A stretch of 13,587 nt of DNA from Deltaproteobacteria bacterium (GCA_024644775.1 JAHEHB010000114.1:1-13587); one strand, 5' to 3'. Positions 1 through 7,271 are shown, counted from the stretch's first letter. Translations and numbers: made by a program. The notes: generated by a model from the letters alone, not told the origin.

Positions 1-193
1 CTTGCCAGGTGATTATCCCCAATTCCTCATTTATGGTGAAATTTTTAAAGAATTCAATATTCTTAAAACGTTCAAAAATGCCACCCATTTTAAGATATTT
101 AGAAAAATCAACTATTCCCTTCTTGCCGTCTTCAAAGATCACCTCGATTTTGTAGTTATCGATATATCTTGCTGAAATTACATCTGGGATCAT
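1..193 (-). CDS. DUF2442 family protein (3' end beyond window)
   Basis: The minus strand opens with ATG at 193-191 and stays open to the window edge (64 codons), so the C-terminus is missing. The protein begins MIPDVISARYIDNYKIEV and continues with a DGKKGIVDFSKYL segment followed by GGIFERFKN; this is the pattern of DUF2442 proteins, which are usually about 80-100 aa. A good Shine-Dalgarno (TGGAG, read on the minus strand, near 202-206) lies just before the start and overlaps the stop region of the upstream DUF4160 gene, so the two are co-transcribed with a 12-base gap. DUF2442 and DUF4160 often sit side by side as small accessory, toxin-antitoxin-like pairs, but their biochemical role is not established. 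I infer only a paired accessory function. Confidence 0.8.
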   Translation of the reverse strand, partial: MIPDVISARYIDNYKIEVIFEDGKKGIVDFSKYLKMGGIFERFKNIEFFKNFTINEELGIITWQ

Positions 194-205
194 TTTTACG
201 CTCCA

Positions 206-466
206 TCATTTTAAAGGTTCAATTTTCTGAAGTGGCTGCTTGTTTTTTGCTAATTCCCACACATGCAGCAATTCATCTTTATGTTGAGATGCCCATTCAA
301 TGACAAGCCCCAATGCGCGAGGAGGAAATTTTCCTTCCAAAATTCTAAGGCTATTTATCTCGATGGCAATTTTATCTTTCCCATAGCGAGCATGGAAATG
401 AGGAGGATTGTGATCATCAAAGAACATCGCAATTATTATTCCATAAAATCTGCAGATTTCAGGCAC
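206..466 (-). CDS. DUF4160 family protein
   Basis: This 86-aa protein is complete. The start is GTG at 466-464, preceded on the minus strand by a strong AGGAGG ribosome site (around 473-478). The N-terminal FYGIIIAMFFDDHNPPHFHARYG segment, with the D-x-x-PPHFHA core, is the hallmark of DUF4160. The rest, including IEINSLRILEGKFPPRALGLVIEWASQHKDEL and an ending rich in basic residues, also fits the family in length and pattern. The gene is directly followed by a DUF2442 gene on the same strand. The pair is a recurring accessory unit of unknown function that has been suggested to be toxin-antitoxin-like. No membrane segment or signal peptide is visible. The family assignment is firm; a toxin role is only inference. 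Confidence 0.85.
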   Translation of the reverse strand: MPEICRFYGIIIAMFFDDHNPPHFHARYGKDKIAIEINSLRILEGKFPPRALGLVIEWASQHKDELLHVWELAKNKQPLQKIEPLK

Positions 467-494
467 GGCGATTCCTCCTTTATATTTTGGCGAA

Positions 495-745
495 CGGGCT
501 GCGAGATGAGCCGCAGTCGGCTGGGGGCGGAAATTGCGGTTTTTTGCAATTTACCGTGCCAGCCGACCGAGCGTAGCGAAGCCCGAAGGGGGTCGGCTCG
601 ATTGAGCTTGATAGGCGGAGCGCGAGCGGCGCCTATCGAGTTCAATCGGCTCATCTCGCAGCCCGATAGGGTGGATGGCCGAAGGTCAAGCGAGCTTCAG
701 CGAGCGGTCCGCCCTATCAGTGCTGATAGATGGAAAATTTTCCAT
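495..745. repeat. GC-rich nested inverted-repeat element
   Basis: This is a compact, GC-rich block of nested palindromes in otherwise AT-rich DNA. The outer stem is a perfect 19-bp inverted repeat (495-513 with 647-665). Inside are a 9-bp repeat (516-524/559-567) capped by a 7-bp one (531-537/546-552), and an 18-bp stem (600-617/630-647) with only two G-U-type mismatches. An alternative 8-bp stem (561-568/591-598) competes with the first inner arm. A second module follows: 665-675/708-718 (one G-U-type pair), 714-720/723-729, and a 16-bp palindrome at 730-745. The block could be a REP/MITE-like mobile palindromic element or encode a structured RNA. I see no coding gene in it, no transposase nearby and no clear target-site duplication. 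Confidence 0.75.
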
Positions 746-799
746 GCTATCACTATTATATCATGGAAAAATATCTATTGATTTTTCCAGGTTTTGCCT

Positions 800-1011
800 A
801 TGTCGTTTAATATCGCGGAAAATAAGCCCAAATTTGAACCAATTCCGAAATTGAGGCACATGATCAGGTCCGCCAGGTTCTGAGATACCATCACTATTCG
901 TATGGGACTGAACGAACTTACGGTGACTGTATTATACGCTTTGTCAAATTCCATGGTTACCCAAAAGCACCTCCAGCGACAACGGTCTCTTGTGGCATAC
1001 AACCGGCTTGA
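800..1011 (+). pseudogene. Decayed integron-integrase-like tyrosine recombinase, N-terminal fragment
   Basis: In one frame from 800 the DNA reads MSFNIAENKPKFEPIPKL. After a one-base-type frame change near 855-862, another frame reads DQVRQVLRYHHYSY, then GTERTYGDCIIRFVKFHGYPKAP, ending at TGA 1009-1011. That pattern (QVR-x-V-x-R-x-x-HYS-x-R-TE-x-TY-x-x-WI-x-RF-x-x-FH) is typical of the N-terminal SAM-like domain of integron integrases. Here the usual Trp is Cys (DCI). The catalytic domain (R...H-x-x-R...Y) is absent: the alignment is lost after about 60 residues and the regulator gene begins 66 bases later. It is therefore a frameshifted, truncated relic. The assignment rests on pattern recognition and could be tested by a translated search. 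Confidence 0.62.
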
Positions 1012-1077
1012 AGGCTCTGATAAAAAGGTCTCCATACAAACTGAGAACTGACACGTTTTGAAACAGGCTCGTTAATA

Positions 1078-2460
1078 TTAAATATCCAAGTCTCGTTTGA
1101 GATTTATGCCGAAGCGCTTCATCTGATTCCAAATGGTTACCCGAGATACACCCAGAATCATGGCGGCCTCCGATTGATTTCCATTCGTCTGTTTAAGGGT
1201 TTCGATAAGCCTCTTTTTCTTGATTTCTTCTCGATTGAAGGGCGGCATCTCGATAGCTTTCAACCCTTTTTTTTCTTGAAGGATGTTAGGAGGGAGGTGG
1301 CTGCGCTGGATGGTTGATTCCTGGCAGGTGACGAATGCATACTCAAAAGCACTCTTTAGTTCCCGTACATTCCCCGGCCATGAATATTCCATCAAAAACC
1401 GCATGGCATCATTGGAAATGCCTTGAATTTTCTTATTGTTTCGAAGTTGAATTCTTTGGAAGAATGCTTCGGCCAGAAGAGGAATATCCAATACCCTGTC
1501 TCTTAACGGAGGTACCGTAATGGGTATCACATTGATTCTGTAAAATAAATCTTCCCTAAAGCGGCCTTGGGCGACTAAATCCTTAAGATTTCGATTTGTC
1601 GCTGAGATTATTCGTACATCAACGTGTATGGGCCTGTTATCACCGACTCGTTCGATGACCTTTTCTTCAAGGACCCGCAGCAGTTTTATCTGGGTGGAAA
1701 GCGGTAAGTCCCCAATCTCGTCCAGAAAGATCATGCCCTTATTTGCCGCTTCAAACCTTCCTTCTCTGTTTTGAAAGGCTCCGGTAAATGAGCCTTTGAC
1801 ATGTCCAAAGAGCTCACTTTCAAGCAGCGATTCATTCAAGGCTGCGCAATTAACCTTCACAAAGTGTTTTTCGTTGCGTCCTCCCGCCTCATGGATGGCT
1901 TTTGCCACCATTTCCTTGCCGGTTCCGCTTTCACCAAAGATAATTACTGGTGCATCAGATTGAGCGGCATTCTCGATGAGGTCAAACACCCACTGCATTT
2001 GAGGGCATGTTCCCAAAATACCATGGAAGCCGTTTTCTGATGTGAGTTCCCGGCGAAGTTCGGCGATTTGGTGGTCTTTTTCAACAATTTCTGAAATATC
2101 GGTGATGGTTTCAACAGCTCCCATAATCTTTCCTTCGCTGTCATGGAGCAGTGACGCGTTTTTTAAGACCTGAATGTCGCTCCCATCTTTCTTTCTAAAA
2201 GAACATTCCCGCAGATCCAGGGTACCGGTTTTAAATAATTTGCACCAAAACTCTCCCTTTTTTTCAAGGACGATTTCACAGATATTACAGTTTAATATGG
2301 TACACGGTTTCCCTAAAATCTCATCCCGAGAATACCCGGTAATGTTTTCAAGAGCCTTATTGACAGAGACAATGGTCCCACCTTTATCAACTATCAGGAT
2401 CCCATCCTGTATTGTGTCCACGACTATTTTCCAGTAACTGTTCAACTCCTGTTCAAACAT
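1078..2460 (-). CDS. PAS-domain sigma-54-dependent transcriptional activator (NtrC/Fis family)
   Basis: This 460-aa regulator has an N-terminal PAS sensor (about residues 10-125), a short coiled linker, an AAA+ sigma-54 interaction domain (about 145-375) and a C-terminal Fis-type helix-turn-helix (about 420-455, NQSEAAMILGVSRVTIWNQM). Walker A is GESGTGKE at 176-183 and Walker B is MIFLDE at 243-248. The sigma-54 contact loop is GSFTGA at 223-228, a tolerated variant of GAFTGA. There is no receiver domain, so the signal is probably sensed by the PAS domain. That domain is Cys-rich (C53, C58, C61, C73, C86), which hints at redox or metal-cofactor sensing. The start is ATG at 2460 with AGGGAG just upstream. 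The gene is divergent from the Hdr cluster, which has a -24/-12 promoter, so it is very probably the cluster's activator. Confidence 0.93.
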   Translation of the reverse strand: MFEQELNSYWKIVVDTIQDGILIVDKGGTIVSVNKALENITGYSRDEILGKPCTILNCNICEIVLEKKGEFWCKLFKTGTLDLRECSFRKKDGSDIQVLKNASLLHDSEGKIMGAVETITDISEIVEKDHQIAELRRELTSENGFHGILGTCPQMQWVFDLIENAAQSDAPVIIFGESGTGKEMVAKAIHEAGGRNEKHFVKVNCAALNESLLESELFGHVKGSFTGAFQNREGRFEAANKGMIFLDEIGDLPLSTQIKLLRVLEEKVIERVGDNRPIHVDVRIISATNRNLKDLVAQGRFREDLFYRINVIPITVPPLRDRVLDIPLLAEAFFQRIQLRNNKKIQGISNDAMRFLMEYSWPGNVRELKSAFEYAFVTCQESTIQRSHLPPNILQEKKGLKAIEMPPFNREEIKKKRLIETLKQTNGNQSEAAMILGVSRVTIWNQMKRFGINLKRDLDI

Positions 2461-2540
2461 GCGATTCTCCCTAGTAGGATTTTCCTTGGAACTATATTTA
2501 AAAAAAAGGCGTGGAAATTTCCCACCTTATTCATCCCCAC

Positions 2541-2635
2541 CCAGCCTCCCCCGTCCCCGCCTTGGGGCGGGATCTTCGACAAGAGGAGGAGCTAAAACTT
2601 CCCTCCCCGTGCGGGAGGGATTGAGGGAGGGGGAC
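2541..2635. repeat. REP-like palindromic element in the divergent spacer
   Basis: This is a C/G-rich block in the spacer between the regulator and the cluster promoter. It contains two clean hairpins: cccgcc/ggcggg (2556-2561/2566-2571, 4-nt loop) and tccctccc/gggaggga (2600-2607/2613-2620, 5-nt loop). An outer pairing of cctccc/gggagg (2545-2550/2625-2630) encloses both. The strand asymmetry and arrangement resemble dispersed REP/BIME-type intergenic elements. It is not followed by a T-run, so it is not an intrinsic terminator for either flanking gene. It may simply be a passenger, although it sits near the regulator's own promoter region. Confidence 0.6.
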
Positions 2636-2749
2636 AAGGCGATAAAATCAACCTTACCTTCTTTTCTCTGTAAACATATCCATTAAAATTTAGCTTATGT
2701 TAAATTATTATATTTAGCATTTTAACACTCATTTGCAATAAAAAAAACA

Positions 2750-2764
2750 AATATGGGGCATATT
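2750..2764. promoter_or_regulatory. Possible enhancer dyad for the sigma-54 activator
   Basis: A 6-bp inverted repeat, AATATG-GGG-CATATT, lies in an AT-rich stretch about 130 bases upstream of the -24 element of the sigma-54 promoter. Activators of the NtrC/Fis family usually bind short dyads 80-200 bp upstream of such promoters, so the position fits. One short dyad in AT-rich DNA is weak evidence and no second copy is obvious, so this is only a candidate. Confidence 0.3.
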
Positions 2765-2892
2765 AAATGAGTCAAAAGGGCAGAGCAATGTGTTACTAAA
2801 ATAATTCAAAATATAAAAAATATAAAGATTTCAATATATTACATCATGGTGGGGAAAATGAGTTACGAATTCATTGGCACCTGATTATTCAA

Positions 2893-2909
2893 TTGGCATC
2901 AACCTTGCT
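2893..2909 (+). promoter_or_regulatory. Sigma-54 (-24/-12) promoter of the Hdr cluster
   Basis: The sequence TTGGCAT-CAACC-TTGCT matches the sigma-54 consensus TGGCAC-N5-TTGCW with one mismatch. It has the required 12-base offset between the GG (2895-2896) and GC (2907-2908) pairs. Transcription would start near 2920, about 29 bases before the TTG start of the first gene. The divergent neighbour is a sigma-54 activator, so promoter and activator support each other. It is the best -24/-12 match I found in the control region. Confidence 0.82.
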
Positions 2910-2948
2910 CAAATAAGAAACCTTAAACGTCAATGGAGGGTGTTAAAC

Positions 2949-3206
2949 TTGAAACCCAAAGTGGATCATTATCTCGATCTAAGAGGGGCAATACCACCAA
3001 TTACCCTCCTTAAGGTGACTCAGGTGTTCAGGGACATGAAACCAAATGAGATTTTGGAAATACGGGGACGTGATCCGGATACCCGAACAGATATGTTTAA
3101 GATTTTACCTGATTTTGCCTATGATTTGATCATTGTCGAAGAGACGGAACGGGAGGCATCCTATCGGGTTCGAATGAAAAAGAGAACAGATATCCGAAAC
3201 CGATAA
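2949..3206 (+). CDS. TusA-like small protein lacking the catalytic cysteine
   Basis: The 85-aa product has the TusA/SirA fold signature: a first strand DHYLDLRG, a helix starting LLKVTQVFRDM, then a strand NEILEIRG followed by DP, and a closing strand near YRVRMKK. TusA proteins carry persulfide on Cys in a G-x-x-CP-x-P motif. Here the motif reads RGAIPPIT, with Pro16 in place of Cys and Thr in place of the last Pro, so classical sulfur transfer should be impossible. I choose TTG at 2949 because GGAGGG (2935-2940) sits 8 bases upstream and the sigma-54 promoter lies just before it. An in-frame TTG at 2874 would start upstream of the promoter. As the first gene of the Hdr operon, it may be an adaptor or a non-catalytic partner. 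The fold call is fairly sure; the role is unknown. Confidence 0.75.
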   Translation: MKPKVDHYLDLRGAIPPITLLKVTQVFRDMKPNEILEIRGRDPDTRTDMFKILPDFAYDLIIVEETEREASYRVRMKKRTDIRNR

Positions 3207-3243
3207 AGATCTGGAGTCTTATACCTCATAGAAAGGGGCAAAA

Positions 3244-6200
3244 ATGTCCATAAAAATAGGATTTTACATCTGCCACTGTGGAATTAATATTGCCGGTAAG
3301 GTACGTGTGGAAGAGGTCGCCGCATTTGTTCAAAAACTTAAACATGTGGTGGTCTCGAGGGACTACAAATTTATGTGTTCCGATCCCGGGCAGGATATGA
3401 TCGAAAAGGATATCAAAGAGTACGGTCTCAATCGGATTGTCGTTGCTTCCTGTTCACCGAGACTTCATGAAAAGACGTTTCAAGGCGCTTGTCAGCGAGC
3501 CGGAGTCAACCCCTATTTTTTTCAGATGGCATCCGTACGCGAACAAGTATCCTGGGTGACGGAAGACGGTGATGAGGCCACTCAAAAGGCAAAAACCCTG
3601 GCAGCCGCAGCGATTAATCGGGTGAATTATCACGAAAGTCTGGAGACCCGGGAAGTCACCGTCCATCCGGATATCATGGTTGTCGGTGGAGGAATTGCCG
3701 GCATGCAGGCAGCGCTGGATATCGGAAATAGTGGTAAAAAGGTCTATTTGGTGGAAAAAGAAACCACCATTGGCGGACACATGCTTCAGTTCGACAAGAC
3801 ATTTCCCACGCTGGATTGTGCTGCCTGTATCGGGACTCCCAAGATGGTAGAGGTGGCGCAGGATCAGAATATCGAGCTATTTTCCTATAGTGAGGTTGAA
3901 GACGTATCCGGATATATCGGGAACTACACAGTGAAAGTGCGTCGAAAACCACGGTACGTAAAAGAAGGTGTCTGTACCGGATGTGGTGAATGCGTGAATG
4001 TATGCCCGGTATCTATTGATAGCAAATGGGATGAAAGCCTCGTAAAACGCAAGGCCATCTACCGATCCTTTCCGCAAGCCGTTCCGATTACTTTCTGTAT
4101 CGATAAAAAAGACCGGGCGCCCTGTGGAATCACTTGCCCGGCAGGTATCAACGTACAAGGGTATGTCCAGTTGATCGGCAACGGTAAGTACACAGAAGCG
4201 ATACAGCTGATCATGGAGCGATTGCCGCTTCCCGGGGTTCTTGGCCGGGTGTGTCCGCATCCGTGTGAAGCACAATGCCGAAGATTGGAAGTGGATGAAG
4301 CGATTGCCATCCGAGACCTCAAACGATTTGCCGCCGATCAAATCGAATTTGAATCCCTGCCTTTGCCGGAAATCGAAGACCGAGAGCAAAAGGTTGCGGT
4401 GATCGGCGCAGGGCCGGCAGGATTAACCGTGGCATATTATCTGCGAAAGAAGGGATATCGTATCACCCTGTTCGAATCACTTCCGGTATTGGGGGGTATG
4501 CTCCGAGTGGGTATCCCGGATTACAGGCTACCGCCGGAAGTGCTCGACCGGGAAATCAACCACATACTCCAAACCGGTATTGAGGTGAGAACCAATACCC
4601 GATTCGGAACAGACATTACTCTTGAAGACCTCAAACAAGAAGGCTTTTCTGCTGTATTTCTTGCCATCGGCGCCCATGGTTCCTTAAAGCTCAGTATTCC
4701 TGGAGAAGAAGGCAGTGGAAAAGGAATAATCGATGCCATCGAATTTCTTAGAGATGTAAACCTTGGTAAACCGACGGAAATTGGGGATAGGGTCGTGATC
4801 ATCGGTGGTGGAAACGTTGCCATCGATGCCGCAAGAGTTGCCAAACGGCTCGGTGCTTCCACCGTAACGGTTGCTTACCGCCGATCAGAAACCGAAATGC
4901 CTGCCTATGAGGAAGAACTGAAGGGGGCACGGGAGGAATCGATTGAATTTTCATATCTGACCGCTCCCATTCGAATCATCGACCAGGATGGAAATGTTAC
5001 GGGTATAGAATGCATACGAACAGAGCTGGGACCACCGGATGGAAGCGGACGCCGACGGCCCGTGCCGGTGGAAGGATCAGAATTCATCATCTCCTGTGAT
5101 ACGGTAATTCCCGCCATCGGCCAGTCGACCGATAACACATGGGCAGCGCAGGCGCCTGGGCTAAACTGGACGCGGCGTAACACGATAACTGTGAACCCCC
5201 AAACCATGCAAACGACCATTCCTCATGTATTTGCCTGCGGTGATGTGGTCACCGGGCCTGCAACAGTCATCGAAGCTGTTGGAAATGGCCACAAAGCTGT
5301 CGAGGCGATTCATCGGTACCTTAGTGGAGAAGACCTAAACGTTTATGCCGACCAACTATCCATCGATGACCGTTCCGGCCTCCACCCAATAGAATCAAAC
5401 AGGCGAGAACCGGATCGGCAAGAATCAGATCGGCAAGAACCGGATTGGCAGGAAATTGACGAGGGAATTATTCCTGAGGCCAGGATTCCTATCGGCTTTC
5501 TGGAACCAAAAGAAAGAATCGGTGGCTTTCAAGAGGTTGAGCTCGGTTTGTCAGAATTAGACGCGCATCGGGAAGCCATGCGGTGTCTTAACTGCGGCGT
5601 TTGCAGCGAATGCATGGAATGTGTTCGCGTTTGTGAGCCGAAGGCGATTGACCACCAGATGGAGGAAGAAGTGTTGGAGCTAAAGGTTGGCAGTATTGTT
5701 GTTGCCACCGGATACGATCTTATGGATCCGACACCGTTAAAACAGTACGGTTATGGAACATACCCGAATGTTTTTACCAGCCTGGAATTCGAACGGCTCA
5801 GCAACGCCACCGGTCCCACCGGAGGCCGGATTCTGATCAGAGACGAACAGAACAATTTTACAAAATCCCCGGAAAGTGTTGCCATTCTTCACTGTGTTGG
5901 CAGCCGGGATGTAAATTATCATGAATACTGCTCCCGTGTCTGTTGCATGTACGCGTTAAAATATTCTCATCTAATCAAGGAGAAAATCGGACATCACACA
6001 AAAGTCTATGATTTCTACATTGATCAACGCTGTTATGGAAAAGGCTACGAAGAATTTTACCGAAGATGTCAGGAAGAGGGTACCACCTTCATCAGGGGCA
6101 AAGTAGCCGAAATTACAGACAGGGCTGCGACACCCCAAGAAGAGGGAAAGCTCATTACCATTGCGGAAGATACCCTTTTGGGCGCCCGGTTGCGGATACC

Positions 6201-6717
6201 GGTGGATATGGTGGTTCTGTGCTCCGCCATTGAAGCCCGCAAGGAGGCCGGTGACGTGGGAAGGCTGTTTGGCATTAACCAGGGTGCGGACGGGTTTTTC
6301 CTGGAAGAACATCCAAAACTAGGGCCGTTAAATACCGCCACAGACGGCGTATTTCTGGCCGGTACCTGTCAATCTCCCAAAGACATTCCGGATACGGTGG
6401 CTCAAGCATCGGGGGCAGCTAGCAAAGCGTTGGCGTTGGCCACTCGGGGCAAGGTGCAAGTCCCCTCCACCATATCCTGGATCGATCCTGATATTTGTTC
6501 GGGTTGTAAGACGTGTATCGATTTATGTCCCTACTCCGCCATTGAATTCGATGAGCGAAGAGGGGTATCGGTCATCAACGAAGCGGTGTGCAAAGGATGC
6601 GGGAGTTGCTCCGGTTTTTGCCCCAGCGATGCCGCACAAGTTAGACACTTTAAAGGAAAGCAGATATTTGCAGAGATCGATGGGATCATGGATGCCCTGC
6701 ATGAAGTGGGAATGTAG
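3244..6717 (+). CDS. hdrA: HdrA-type FAD/iron-sulfur subunit with an inserted GltD/NfnB-like NADPH module
   Basis: This 1157-aa flavoprotein is much longer than ordinary HdrA (about 650 aa). It begins with the HdrA N-terminal domain (YICHCG, C10/C12), then an FAD fold (GGGIAG 148-153) with the DCAAC pair (C192, C195) and a [4Fe-4S] motif (C244, C247, C250, C254). At about 285-705 a glutamate-synthase-small-subunit-like module is inserted: Cys ligands C294, C298, C337, C341 and C345, FAD motif GAGPAG 388-393, and NAD(P)H motif GGGNVA 521-526 with YRRS 545-548, which favours NADPH. A charged repeat linker leads back into HdrA with eight-Cys-type ferredoxin motifs (C781-C797), the conserved CVGSRD...YCSRVCC block and two C-terminal [4Fe-4S] motifs (C1085-C1095, C1116-C1126). 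The start ATG has AAGGGG upstream. The likely role is the NADPH-linked bifurcating core of the complex. Confidence 0.92.
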   Translation: MSIKIGFYICHCGINIAGKVRVEEVAAFVQKLKHVVVSRDYKFMCSDPGQDMIEKDIKEYGLNRIVVASCSPRLHEKTFQGACQRAGVNPYFFQMASVREQVSWVTEDGDEATQKAKTLAAAAINRVNYHESLETREVTVHPDIMVVGGGIAGMQAALDIGNSGKKVYLVEKETTIGGHMLQFDKTFPTLDCAACIGTPKMVEVAQDQNIELFSYSEVEDVSGYIGNYTVKVRRKPRYVKEGVCTGCGECVNVCPVSIDSKWDESLVKRKAIYRSFPQAVPITFCIDKKDRAPCGITCPAGINVQGYVQLIGNGKYTEAIQLIMERLPLPGVLGRVCPHPCEAQCRRLEVDEAIAIRDLKRFAADQIEFESLPLPEIEDREQKVAVIGAGPAGLTVAYYLRKKGYRITLFESLPVLGGMLRVGIPDYRLPPEVLDREINHILQTGIEVRTNTRFGTDITLEDLKQEGFSAVFLAIGAHGSLKLSIPGEEGSGKGIIDAIEFLRDVNLGKPTEIGDRVVIIGGGNVAIDAARVAKRLGASTVTVAYRRSETEMPAYEEELKGAREESIEFSYLTAPIRIIDQDGNVTGIECIRTELGPPDGSGRRRPVPVEGSEFIISCDTVIPAIGQSTDNTWAAQAPGLNWTRRNTITVNPQTMQTTIPHVFACGDVVTGPATVIEAVGNGHKAVEAIHRYLSGEDLNVYADQLSIDDRSGLHPIESNRREPDRQESDRQEPDWQEIDEGIIPEARIPIGFLEPKERIGGFQEVELGLSELDAHREAMRCLNCGVCSECMECVRVCEPKAIDHQMEEEVLELKVGSIVVATGYDLMDPTPLKQYGYGTYPNVFTSLEFERLSNATGPTGGRILIRDEQNNFTKSPESVAILHCVGSRDVNYHEYCSRVCCMYALKYSHLIKEKIGHHTKVYDFYIDQRCYGKGYEEFYRRCQEEGTTFIRGKVAEITDRAATPQEEGKLITIAEDTLLGARLRIPVDMVVLCSAIEARKEAGDVGRLFGINQGADGFFLEEHPKLGPLNTATDGVFLAGTCQSPKDIPDTVAQASGAASKALALATRGKVQVPSTISWIDPDICSGCKTCIDLCPYSAIEFDERRGVSVINEAVCKGCGSCSGFCPSDAAQVRHFKGKQIFAEIDGIMDALHEVGM
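5404..5463 (+). repeat. 15-bp in-frame tandem repeat in the HdrA linker
   Basis: Three near-identical 15-bp units (5404-5418, 5419-5433, 5434-5448) plus a degenerate fourth (5449-5463) encode REPDR-QESDR-QEPDW-QEIDE. The repeat falls in a polar, charged linker between the GltD-like module and the following HdrA ferredoxin segment. Because the unit length is a multiple of three, copy-number change would alter linker length without breaking the frame. Confidence 0.85.
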
Positions 6718-6790
6718 TCAATTTTAGATTTTAGAATTTTGATTGCGGATTTTGGATTTTGTAATGTTAAATCGTAACGAGGAGAGATTT

Positions 6791-7213
6791 ATGGAAGATT
6801 TTGAACCGACCATCGTTGCATTTGTTTGTAACTGGTGCACTTACACTGCGGCTGATCTGGCGGGTACCTCTCGGTTGAGCTATCCGAAAAATGTTCGGTT
6901 GATCCGAGTCATGTGTACAGGCATGGTAGACCCCCAATATATCATAAAGGCTTTCCTCGAGGGGGCCGACGGTGTTTTGGTCAGCGGATGCCATCCTGGA
7001 GATTGCCATTATATCAATGGCAACTTTAAGACACGAAGGCGTATTAAGCTTCTTAAAGAAATACTACCACAATTCGGTTTTGAGCTCGAGCGGCTCAGAT
7101 TGACCTGGATTGGGGCCAGTGACGGAATACAGTTTGCAGAAATCATGCAGGATTTGGTGAATCAAGTAAAGGCTTTGGGTCCCAGCCAAGCGAAACTGGA
7201 AATGGTGATATGA
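6791..7213 (+). CDS. mvhD: MvhD-type hydrogenase/Hdr iron-sulfur delta subunit
   Basis: The 140-aa product is a full-length MvhD-family protein, the [2Fe-2S] subunit that passes electrons between a hydrogenase, formate dehydrogenase or flavin module and HdrA. It has the family's Cys set: CNWC (C13, C16), C42 in RVMCTGMVDP, and C67 and C72 in GCHPGDCHY. All positions are Cys here, although some relatives use selenocysteine. The start ATG at 6791 is preceded by AGGAG with good spacing. An in-frame TTG at 6743 would add 16 residues unlike the family and lacks such a site. It directly follows the HdrA gene, as in other HdrA-MvhD modules, and is probably translated with it. It is expected to be cytoplasmic and bound to HdrA. 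Confidence 0.93.
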   Translation: MEDFEPTIVAFVCNWCTYTAADLAGTSRLSYPKNVRLIRVMCTGMVDPQYIIKAFLEGADGVLVSGCHPGDCHYINGNFKTRRRIKLLKEILPQFGFELERLRLTWIGASDGIQFAEIMQDLVNQVKALGPSQAKLEMVI

Positions 7214-7271
7214 ATTTAGGGATTACGGGATTGAGGAATTTGGGGATTGTGGAATTAACGACTAGTATATA

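Noticed and set aside
467..1077. Integron attC sites near the integrase relic
   Set aside because: I could not find paired GTTRRRY/RYYYAAC core sites flanking the palindromes; the hairpins here lack that layout.
775..1132. Minus-strand ORFs of 86 and 62 aa over the recombinase relic
   Set aside because: They have no recognisable domain or ribosome site and run antisense to the integrase-like coding pattern.
2600..2620. Intrinsic terminator in the divergent spacer
   Set aside because: The hairpin is not followed by a T-run on either strand and lies between two divergent promoters, so a REP-like element fits better.
2719..2737. A second sigma-54-like site (TTAACAC...TTGCA)
   Set aside because: It lacks the invariant GG and its spacing is one base short of the -24/-12 rule.
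2874..3206. TusA-like protein starting at TTG 2874 (110 aa)
   Set aside because: This start lies upstream of the sigma-54 promoter and has no ribosome site. The TTG at 2949 has GGAGGG and gives the usual TusA length.
6743..6790. N-terminal extension of MvhD from TTG 6743
   Set aside because: The extra residues come from a low-complexity AT-rich spacer, do not fit the family, and have no ribosome site; ATG 6791 has AGGAG.
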